Shown here in pieces: positions 57,847 through 64,000 of a DNA stretch of 64,000 bases (position 1 is the stretch's first letter; the number at the start of each line of letters is the position of its first letter). The stretch is from contig NZ_JABEKU010000005.1 in NCBI RefSeq assembly GCF_013283665.1, forward strand, positions 1 to 64,000, in the 5' to 3' direction. The stretch is from Ensifer sesbaniae (GTDB lineage: Bacteria; Pseudomonadota; Alphaproteobacteria; Rhizobiales; Rhizobiaceae). The notes beneath the pieces are model-generated. The model was not told the origin of the DNA. It saw nothing but the letters and a program-made list of their open reading frames with translations, and searched no databases. Both the position numbers and the translations under genes were made by a program.

Positions 57847-57921
57847 GTCGGTGAGCCGACGTTACGTGACCAACCCATCTTCTTCAGGCAAGCCGGTCTA
57901 TTGTCCAATTTGGCCGCTTGT

Positions 57922-57937
57922 TGTCGCGACTTCGACA
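57922..57937. promoter_or_regulatory. NifA upstream activator sequence for nifB
   Basis: TGTCGCGACTTCGACA, exact TGT-N10-ACA, 73 bases before the nifB -24 element and 76 bases after nifA. Confidence 0.9.
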
Positions 57938-58009
57938 AAACGACGTCGGAGCAATTGGCGCAAATCGAACACGAAACAACAAGTTATTGAAATCACCATT
58001 TTATTTTGT

Positions 58010-58025
58010 TGGCACAGTGCTTGCA
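58010..58025 (+). promoter_or_regulatory. Sigma-54 promoter of nifB
   Basis: TGGCACAGTGCTTGCA: complete -24/-12 consensus, 39 bases before the nifB ATG at 58064. It shows that the open frame upstream of 58064 (from 57851) is not part of nifB. Confidence 0.93.
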
Positions 58026-58063
58026 TTTTCGACAACGACCTTACTCACCAGTGGAGCTGTTCG

Positions 58064-59545
58064 ATGAGTGCACCGATTATTTCGCTCGAAAGCCTGACCA
58101 CGACGACATCCTCTGGGCAGTTGCTGACAACCGCGAAATCCGGTGGCTGCGCATCGTCGTCCTGCGGCTTGTCCTCAAGGCCAACCGACATGGATTCGGC
58201 TACCTGGGAGAAGATCAAGGATCACCCATGCTTTTCAGAGGAAGCGCACCACTATTTTGCCCGTATGCACGTCGCAGTCGCACCAGCCTGCAATATACAA
58301 TGCAATTACTGCCATCGTAAATATGATTGCGCCAACGAAAGTCGGCCTGGTGTCGTCTCAGAAAAGCTGACACCGGACCAGGCGCTGCGCAAGGTGATTG
58401 CGGTCGCCAACGAAGTGCCGCAGCTTTCCGTTCTCGGCGTCGCGGGTCCGGGCGATGCCTGCTACGACTGGGAGAAGACAAGGGCGACTTTCGAACGCGT
58501 CGCCAGGGAGATCCCGGACATCAAGCTATGCATTTCCACCAACGGACTTGCCCTGCCGGAGCATGTCGACGAGTTGGCCGAATTGAACATCAGTCACGTG
58601 ACGATCACCATCAACATGGTTGACCCCGCAGTCGGCGAGAAGATTTACCCGTGGATCTTTTATCGTCATCGCCGTTACACCGGCATGGACGCTGCCAAAA
58701 TCCTGCATGAGCGGCAGATGTTGGGGCTTGAGATGCTGAGCGAACGCGGCATCCTAACGAAGATTAATTCGGTGATGATCCCCGGAGTCAATGACCAGCA
58801 CCTGATCGAAGTCAACAAATGGGTCAAGGAGCGCGGCGCGTTTCTGCACAACGTCATGCCACTGATTTCAGACCCTGCACACGGCACATGGTTTGGCCTG
58901 ACTGGACAGCGCGGCCCGAACGCGTTCGAACTGAAGGAGCTTCAGGATCGTCTCGAAGGCGGAGCTAAGCTGATGCGTCACTGTCGACAGTGCCGCGCCG
59001 ATGCAGTCGGCCTGCTAGGTACAGATCGTGGCCAGGAGTTCACGCTCGACCAGATTCCGGTCGAAGTTGCCTACAACGGCGGCAAGCGTCATGCCTATCG
59101 GGAGGTGGTCGCACGCATACGCGATGACCATTTGGCGGCCAAGGACCAGGCGATCACGACTCTTGCATCAGTGAGTGCGCGCGGGACGCTTCAAGTGGCT
59201 GTTGCGACCAAGGGTGGCGGACGCATCAACGAGCACTTCGGCCATGCGAAGGAGTTCCAGATTTATGAGGCATCGCAAGCAGGGATTAAGTTCGTGGGGC
59301 ACCGCCAAGTCGAGCCGTATTGCCATGGCGGCTGGGGCGAGGATGCAAACCTCGTTGGCATCATCGCTGCACTCGAAGGCATAGATATCGTGCTGTGCGC
59401 CAGGATCGGAGATTGCCCCAAGAAGAAGCTCATGGAAGCCGGGATACGGGCAACGGAGGCCTTTGGCTATGATTATATCGAAACCGCGATCAGCGATCTT
59501 TACGCGACTGAGTATGGCGACGACCTATCGCAGGCAACGGCTTGA
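58064..59545 (+). CDS. nifB: FeMo-cofactor biosynthesis radical SAM protein NifB
   Basis: A 493-residue enzyme that makes the 8Fe core (NifB-co). Radical SAM Cys in ACNIQCNYCHRKYDC, additional cluster Cys in MRHCRQCRADAVG, and a C-terminal NifX-like cofactor-binding domain (ISVA-like: LQVAVATKGGGRINEHFGHA). The Ser/Thr-rich N-terminus (about 1-45) is variable. The ATG at 58064 is fixed by the promoter at 58010-58025. fdxN follows 34 bases later. Confidence 0.97.
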   Translation: MSAPIISLESLTTTTSSGQLLTTAKSGGCASSSCGLSSRPTDMDSATWEKIKDHPCFSEEAHHYFARMHVAVAPACNIQCNYCHRKYDCANESRPGVVSEKLTPDQALRKVIAVANEVPQLSVLGVAGPGDACYDWEKTRATFERVAREIPDIKLCISTNGLALPEHVDELAELNISHVTITINMVDPAVGEKIYPWIFYRHRRYTGMDAAKILHERQMLGLEMLSERGILTKINSVMIPGVNDQHLIEVNKWVKERGAFLHNVMPLISDPAHGTWFGLTGQRGPNAFELKELQDRLEGGAKLMRHCRQCRADAVGLLGTDRGQEFTLDQIPVEVAYNGGKRHAYREVVARIRDDHLAAKDQAITTLASVSARGTLQVAVATKGGGRINEHFGHAKEFQIYEASQAGIKFVGHRQVEPYCHGGWGEDANLVGIIAALEGIDIVLCARIGDCPKKKLMEAGIRATEAFGYDYIETAISDLYATEYGDDLSQATA

Positions 59546-59579
59546 GCTCGCCTATCCAGACCCAATCAGGAGTTAATTT

Positions 59580-59774
59580 ATGGCCTTCAAAATCATCGCA
59601 TCCCAATGCACCCAATGCGGCGCCTGCGAGTTCGAATGCCCTTCCGGCGCCATCGAGTTCAAGGGCGAGAACTACGTGATCAATCCTGACAAGTGCACCG
59701 AATGTGAGGGAGTTTACGAGGCACAGCAATGCGCCTCGGTATGTCCGATGCCGAAGACCTGCGTGCCGGCTTAA
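59580..59774 (+). CDS. fdxN: Ferredoxin FdxN
   Basis: A 64-residue 2[4Fe-4S] ferredoxin, proposed electron donor for nitrogenase or NifB in rhizobia. First motif [12 protein letters not shown]; second [18 protein letters not shown] with the long C-x2-C-x8-C-x3-C spacing typical of nif-linked ferredoxins. AGGAG precedes the ATG by seven bases. Confidence 0.96.
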   Translation: MAFKIIASQCTQCGACEFECPSGAIEFKGENYVINPDKCTECEGVYEAQQCASVCPMPKTCVPA

Positions 59775-59841
59775 ACCCGGAATGCAATGGCCGGGCTTAC
59801 GCGCGCGGCCGGCCATGAGTCTTCCCTGTGTAACCGCAACG

Positions 59842-60183
59842 ATGAAAGAAATCGCGATGGGTGTTGGACGCGAAGAGGAAGTCGAAATCCATAATCCTCC
59901 GCGGTTTATGCCGGGTGAGCGGGTTTGTGCCACACGTCACATCAAGAACGACGGCACCTATCCCGGGAAAGAGATCGGAGCAAGCCTCGTCAGGAAAGGC
60001 GACGCGGGTTTTGTGCGCGATGTGGGGACCTTTCTCCAGCAGTTTTACATCTATGCCGTCGAATGGATTGATCGTGGCATCGTCGTAGGAATGCGTGCGC
60101 GTGAACTGATGAGCCTAGACGAGGTCCCAAGTCTGAAAACTGCTGCCGAATGCACGCATCGGAGCGAAGGAAAAGCCAGATGA
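59842..60183 (+). CDS. nifZ: NifZ
   Basis: About 113 residues from the ATG at 59842. NifZ assists maturation of the second P-cluster in the MoFe protein. Core FMPGERVCATRHIKNDGTYP and GEIGASLVRKGDAGFVRDVG-like sequence (here KEIGASLVRKGDAGFV), then FYIYAVEWIDRGIVVGMRA. The start is uncertain: ATGs at 59817, 59842 and 59857 are in frame and none has a strong ribosome-binding site. Its stop overlaps the next gene by four bases. Confidence 0.9.
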   Translation: MKEIAMGVGREEEVEIHNPPRFMPGERVCATRHIKNDGTYPGKEIGASLVRKGDAGFVRDVGTFLQQFYIYAVEWIDRGIVVGMRARELMSLDEVPSLKTAAECTHRSEGKAR

Positions 60184-60422
60184 AAGTAACAATCCGCAGA
60201 ACTGACAATGGCTTATCAGCATATGTTCCCAGGAAGGATCTCGAAGAGCCGATCGTCGAGATTGAGAACGACAGCCTATGGGGCGGCTTTGTGGTGCTTG
60301 CAAACGGCTGGCGGCTCCTACTGCCCGAGCTTCCGAAGGACACCCGTCTACCGGTCACCGTCGAGGCAAGAAAGATCGTGAACGATGATGTTGGTATAGT
60401 AGCCCAAAGAGAAACATCATGA
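60180..60422 (+). CDS. fixU: NifT/FixU
   Basis: An 80-residue protein of the NifT/FixU family, of unknown function. Pattern MKVTIRRTDNGLSAYVPRKD, EEPIVEIENDSLWGGFVVLA and NGWRLLLPELP. Its ATG overlaps the nifZ stop (ATGA at 60180-60183). It ends the nifB-fdxN-nifZ-fixU transcript. Confidence 0.94.
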   Translation: MKVTIRRTDNGLSAYVPRKDLEEPIVEIENDSLWGGFVVLANGWRLLLPELPKDTRLPVTVEARKIVNDDVGIVAQRETS

Positions 60423-60684
60423 AATCAATACTGACTTCCGGCGCGTCGTCATTCGGAGCCCCGGCCCGAAGCAGCGTGACCCGGCGCGGATGAACCTGTG
60501 GCGTCGAATAGGTCAGATCTGCTTGGACCGTACCCTCTGCTCTCGTGCGGTAGAGCAGCCGTTGTCCTTCGCCGCCGGCGGTGCATCACTCTCAAGCCCC
60601 ACGACTTGCCGCAGTCCGCCTGCCGATGGAAGGGACCCCGTTGCTTCAATTGGGGGTCCAAGCCCTCTAATGAAGGAGTTCACC

Positions 60685-61056
60685 ATGACTACCGCAATGG
60701 CAGCTTTCCGGCGCCGTGGGGAACTGAAGCCTAACGATCGCGGCGCGACGACGACGCGATTTGTCGAGCGCGAAGGTTCGGCCAGGATGAATAACGGTGT
60801 CACCGTCTTCGGCCGTAGCATCCCAACCCCCATGCACAAGAGGAATTGCGAAGGTCGTGTGATGGTTCTCGGCGCCAAGCGATCGGACAAGTCGGCGGCA
60901 TCCACTGCTAACTTGTCCCAACGGATGAGGCTTCGATCCGGCCAAAGGCGCCGCACCGCTTTATCTCCCCGCTCGGCAATGCAAACTACGCGAGGCTATA
61001 TCGCACCGAAGGTCACCTATTACGCGACTCGGCGTCCTATGGCCGACGGTGCGTGA
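60685..61056 (+). CDS. Hypothetical basic protein downstream of fixU
   Basis: A 123-residue, Arg/Thr-rich protein that I do not recognise. The ATG at 60685 has GAAGGAG six bases upstream. The first ~20 residues (MTTAMAAFRRRGELKPNDRG) are basic. Its stop overlaps the start of the next gene by one base (TGATG), which supports it being translated. It could be an old fragment with fortuitously preserved coupling. Confidence 0.5.
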   Translation: MTTAMAAFRRRGELKPNDRGATTTRFVEREGSARMNNGVTVFGRSIPTPMHKRNCEGRVMVLGAKRSDKSAASTANLSQRMRLRSGQRRRTALSPRSAMQTTRGYIAPKVTYYATRRPMADGA

Positions 61057-62099
61057 TGAGTGAAGGCGGTGCGTCAGTTGCCAAATTTGCCCTCACTTTC
61101 TCACTGGGAGCTCTTGGCGGTTGGGTGATGTGGCACTTCGATATGCCGCTCGCCTGGTTCGCCGGCGCAATCATCGCCACCGGCGTGGGTGCGCTGTTCA
61201 AGCTGCCGGTGGCGATGCCTGCCTTCGCTCGACCGCCAATGACCGCTGCAATTGGTGCAATGCTGGGAGGGTCGTTCTCGCCTGCGGTCTTCAAGCATGC
61301 CGATTCACTGCTGTTCTCGCTCGGTGGTCTAGCGGCATTCATCGCGGCCGCGGGCGCACTGGTCTACGTCTATTTCCGCCGTGTGGCCGGATTCGATCAC
61401 CCCACGGCCTACTTCTCGGCAATGCCTGGAGGTCTCGTCGACATGGTTACACTCGGCCTGGAGCGTGGCGGAGACGAGAAGATGATCGCGCTCGTCCAAG
61501 CCGCCCGGATCATCCTGGTGGCACTTGCTTTGCCGTTCCTGATTCGGAGCATTACCGGAGTCGCGTCGCATCGCACCGTAGCCGCATTCGTTCCGCTCGC
61601 GAGTCTCCGCCCCAACGACCTTTTGTGGTTCTCCGTGGCTGTTTTGCTCGGGGTGCCTACCGGAATCTTGCTGCGCCTGCCAGCGCGTTATCTGCTCGGT
61701 CCGATGTCGGCAAGTGCCATCATGCATATTATGGGATTGACGCAGTTCGAGCTGCCGACTGCGGCACGGGCCGCGGCGCAGGTCGTCATCGGAGCAACAA
61801 TCGGCTGCCGGTTCGCGTTTGTGCCGCCGAGAAAAATTACGGAAGTCATCGGCCTGTCGTTCGGTTCCACAATTCCGCTTTTGTCTGGGACGCTAGCCTT
61901 TGCGAGCGTTCTCTCCTGCCTCACAGGAGACCGGTTCGCCTCTCTCGTACTCGCCTACTCGCCGGGAGGTGTCGCCGAGATGAGCGTCATCGCTCTCTCG
62001 CTTGGCGTCGAGGTCCCGTTCGTTGTTCTCCACCATATCGTCCGTCTCTTTCTGATAGTAGCGGGAGCGGGTGCCGTGTTTCGATGGGTGAAGCGCTAA
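61056..62099 (+). CDS. AbrB-family membrane protein
   Basis: A 347-residue integral membrane protein with two AbrB duplication domains and about nine or ten hydrophobic segments. The repeated pattern shows as AWFAGAIIATGVGALF / SAMPGGLVDMVTLG in the first half and LLGPMSASAIMHIMG / LAYSPGGVAEMSVIALSLGV in the second. The family was once called putative ammonia monooxygenase; E. coli AbrB is a regulator of aidB, and transport is now more often proposed. Function unknown. ATG preferred to the overlapping GTG at 61053. Confidence 0.85.
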   Translation: MSEGGASVAKFALTFSLGALGGWVMWHFDMPLAWFAGAIIATGVGALFKLPVAMPAFARPPMTAAIGAMLGGSFSPAVFKHADSLLFSLGGLAAFIAAAGALVYVYFRRVAGFDHPTAYFSAMPGGLVDMVTLGLERGGDEKMIALVQAARIILVALALPFLIRSITGVASHRTVAAFVPLASLRPNDLLWFSVAVLLGVPTGILLRLPARYLLGPMSASAIMHIMGLTQFELPTAARAAAQVVIGATIGCRFAFVPPRKITEVIGLSFGSTIPLLSGTLAFASVLSCLTGDRFASLVLAYSPGGVAEMSVIALSLGVEVPFVVLHHIVRLFLIVAGAGAVFRWVKR

Positions 62100-62104
62100 G
62101 GAGT

Positions 62105-62602
62105 TCAGAAAAGCTCTTGCAATGACCATGCAGGTTCCATGATCGCTGAAATGGGCGGGCCCGTGCGGACGGTGGATGGCACGTCCGCCTCTTTCCTACT
62201 CCATCTTGACGCAGCAAGCCTGGAGCGCTGACGAGCATAGCTCGGGGCGATCATCGGGTAATCGGCCGGGAGTCCCCATTTGCGGCGGTATTGTTCCGGC
62301 GTCAGACCGTATTTCGCCATCAGGTGCCGCCGCAGCAGCTTGAACTTTTTGCCATCTTCCAAGCAGATAATGAAGTCCTCGGCCACCGATTTCCTGATCG
62401 GCACTGCTGGGCGCCGCTTTCCGACGACAGGCTCCTCCTTGCTTTGGAATATTGGAGAGGCACTCCTCAGCGCCGCATGGGTTTGCTGAATCACATGCGG
62501 CAAATCATCGATCGAGACGACATTGCGCATTAGATAAGCCGCGACGATCTTGCCGGCAAGCTTGAGTTGCCGCTCATTGGCGTTCGAACGCAGTTTGCGC
62601 AT
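62105..62602 (-). CDS. MucR/Ros-family transcriptional regulator
   Basis: A 165-residue regulator of the prokaryotic zinc-finger family that controls exopolysaccharide and symbiotic genes in rhizobia. N-terminal LKLAGKIVAAYLMRNVVSID; finger region IICLEDGKKFKLLRRHLMAK, then YGLTPEQYRRKWGLPADYPM. Of the usual Cys-Asp-His-His ligands, the Cys, Asp and first His are present but the position of the second His (usually in a HLxTHY context) holds Lys-Tyr. GGGAG precedes the ATG. The C-terminal ~35 residues are not conserved in type. Convergent with the AbrB gene. Confidence 0.88.
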   Translation of the reverse strand: MRKLRSNANERQLKLAGKIVAAYLMRNVVSIDDLPHVIQQTHAALRSASPIFQSKEEPVVGKRRPAVPIRKSVAEDFIICLEDGKKFKLLRRHLMAKYGLTPEQYRRKWGLPADYPMIAPSYARQRSRLAASRWSRKEADVPSTVRTGPPISAIMEPAWSLQELF

Positions 62603-63011
62603 TACTCTTCTCCCGTCAATTTGTGCCTAGTAGAGTTCGGCCAAGTCAATGCAAAGGCATCCGACCGAAAACTTGACCACCGGGTTAATCGAAAACGCAA
62701 GAAAGCGTCGGGCAACGGTGCGGTTGCCCCTCCAGCCTTGCCAATCCGTTTCATTGGCGTGGACTTTCATGCCCGGTCGCCGTACGTCACCTACAGGTAT
62801 TCTGCCTGTTAAAACCAGCCCCTCTTCCTCCGTGCCTCGTGCTCAAACCGGCCCCTTCATTGCGCATGACGGTTTGACTCCGGCCATTCAACTCTTGGAA
62901 GGAACACCCGTTTCGGACCTGATCTCAATCAAGCATAATGGACTGCGCCACGCATGGGGAGAGAAAGAAGTGCGTTTCCGCATATCTGAGTTCGACAATG
63001 CACCATGGTAC
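62603..63011. other. Intergenic region before the terminal monooxygenase gene
   Basis: About 410 bases. Short plus-strand frames occur but no ribosome-binding site, promoter or protein family could be recognised. It would contain the divergent side of the mucR-like promoter. Confidence 0.45.
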
Positions 63012-64000
63012 TCAGCCAACCCGATCCATAAGTTCGGATTGAAGCGTCCTGGCGGTGTACAGCGAAGCTTCCAAGGGCAGGTTCCCAAACGCCACCTGAC
63101 AAAGGAGATAGTTTGCTCCCGCCTCTTCCACCTGATCAAGCAGAGCCCGTCGGACAAAATCCGCCGTTCCCACTACGCACAATTCACTTTCGATTGCTGC
63201 ATCGAAGCTCAGGGGCAGATTCGGTGGAACCGGGATTTCATTTAGGACGTACAGGAATTTGAAAGTTTCAAGCCATCGTTCGAAAGCAGGAGCGGCGAGC
63301 GAATATGCATGGTCTGCAGACTGCCCGACCACAATCATGCGAAGCAGTCCGAGGAATGGCGCCTGGTCGTTCGCGTCACTGTTGTGTCCTTTCTCGCAGC
63401 GGAAGGCGTCGGTGACCTTGCGGACGAATGAGGCAGGACCTAGAGACGCGATATTCGCGCCGTTTGCAGCGGCCCAGCGTGCAGACTCGGGTTTGTTGGT
63501 GGCGATCCATGTCGGCGGGTGCGGGCGCTGATGAGGCTTCAGGGTCAAAGGGACATTGTTTAGCTCAAAATGGTGGCCGCGGTAGGAAAGAGTGCCGCCC
63601 CTCATCGCCTCCATCAGGATTTCGCTGGCTTCGAGATAGCGCCCTGGCACTGCATCCGCACCAATCCCGAAGTAAGCTAGCTCGATCGGAAGGGAGCCGC
63701 GCCCTATGCCCAACTCGACCCTACCACCGCTCAAATGATCAAGCATGCAGATCTCCTCAAATGCATGCAGCGGATGACAAAGGCTAAGCAGCATGGTGAG
63801 GGGGCCGAGACGAAGGTGGCGGGTGCGCTGTGCGACACTCGATAAGAACAGGTTCGGTGACGGGCCTCTTCCATGCGGCGAGCAATGGTGCTCCGCTACA
63901 TGGTAAGCATAAAAGCCGAGCCGATCATACGCTTCCGCCAGCTTGAGACGGTCTGCGTATTGTCGTGCAACGGTATTACCGTCCTCGTCCAGATGGTCGA
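63012..64000 (-). CDS. Luciferase-like flavin monooxygenase (start outside window)
   Basis: At least 329 residues of an LLM-family enzyme; the frame stays open to the right edge (DHLDEDGNTVARQYADRLKL at the visible start), so only ~10-20 residues are likely missing. Family features: FYAYHVAEHHCSPHGRGPSP, GGRVELGIGRGSLPIELAYF and HPPTWIATNKPESARWAAAN. It is a distinct paralogue of the gene at 40372-41427, with low overall identity. Substrate unknown. Confidence 0.85.
   Translation of the reverse strand, partial: DHLDEDGNTVARQYADRLKLAEAYDRLGFYAYHVAEHHCSPHGRGPSPNLFLSSVAQRTRHLRLGPLTMLLSLCHPLHAFEEICMLDHLSGGRVELGIGRGSLPIELAYFGIGADAVPGRYLEASEILMEAMRGGTLSYRGHHFELNNVPLTLKPHQRPHPPTWIATNKPESARWAAANGANIASLGPASFVRKVTDAFRCEKGHNSDANDQAPFLGLLRMIVVGQSADHAYSLAAPAFERWLETFKFLYVLNEIPVPPNLPLSFDAAIESELCVVGTADFVRRALLDQVEEAGANYLLCQVAFGNLPLEASLYTARTLQSELMDRVG

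Noticed and set aside
62649-63245. 198-codon plus-strand frame near the right end
   Set aside because: Mostly antisense to the luciferase-like gene, with no motif.

Overview
The window looks like part of the symbiotic plasmid of a fast-growing rhizobium, most likely Sinorhizobium (Ensifer), of the S. fredii type. The reasons are a Ti-like conjugation block (traA, oriT, traC, traG), a complete set of symbiotic nitrogen-fixation genes (nifHDKENX, fdxB, nifQ, nifS, nifW, fixABCX, nifA, nifB, fdxN, nifZ, nifT/fixU), an oxygen-responsive NifA, a MucR/Ros-type regulator and many insertion sequences. This assignment is inference from gene content and protein character; no database search was possible.

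Layout. 1-2.3 kb: an ISNCY-type transposase tail, an IS30 element with visible inverted repeats, and a cold-shock gene. 2.8-9.4 kb: conjugal transfer genes, with an RSF1010/Ti-like oriT between traA (minus) and traC (plus). 9.4-26 kb: an accessory 'graveyard' holding three alpha/beta-hydrolase enzymes of the PHA-synthase type with a Cys nucleophile, fragments of a sugar-acid catabolic locus around one intact L-idonate 5-dehydrogenase-like gene, nested IS66/IS3 elements, a complete IS110 transposase, a small peptide gene that looks like a double-glycine-leader RiPP precursor, and a frameshifted flavin-dependent tryptophan-halogenase-like gene. 26-32 kb: duplicated nif-accessory material (two intact NifX-associated DUF269 genes plus a remnant, two ExoX/Psi-like membrane proteins, fdxB, and a decayed nifH behind a nearly intact NifA/sigma-54 promoter), interrupted by an IS66 deletion derivative with a perfect 8-bp target duplication. 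32-40 kb: nifX-nifN-nifE-nifK-nifD-nifH, all minus strand, transcribed from a sigma-54/NifA promoter near 39.9 kb. 40-45.5 kb: an uncharacterised oxidative cassette (P450, NTF2-like protein, double SDR, luciferase-like monooxygenase). 45.6-48.9 kb: dctA and nifQ (minus) and a peroxiredoxin (plus). 50-52.2 kb: iscA-like, nifS, nifW. 52.3-57.8 kb: fixABCX-nifA. 58-60.4 kb: nifB-fdxN-nifZ-nifT. 60.4-64 kb: a hypothetical gene, an AbrB-type membrane protein, a MucR-like regulator and a luciferase-like monooxygenase cut by the window end.

How the genes work together. NifA, with sigma-54, should drive at least the promoters in front of nifH, iscA/nifS, nifQ, the peroxiredoxin, fixA and nifB; each has a -24/-12 element and several have a TGT-N10-ACA activator site. 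NifS/IscA supply Fe-S clusters, NifB/E/N/X/Q assemble FeMo-cofactor, NifHDK is the enzyme, FixABCX and ferredoxins supply electrons, and DctA imports the plant's C4-dicarboxylates.
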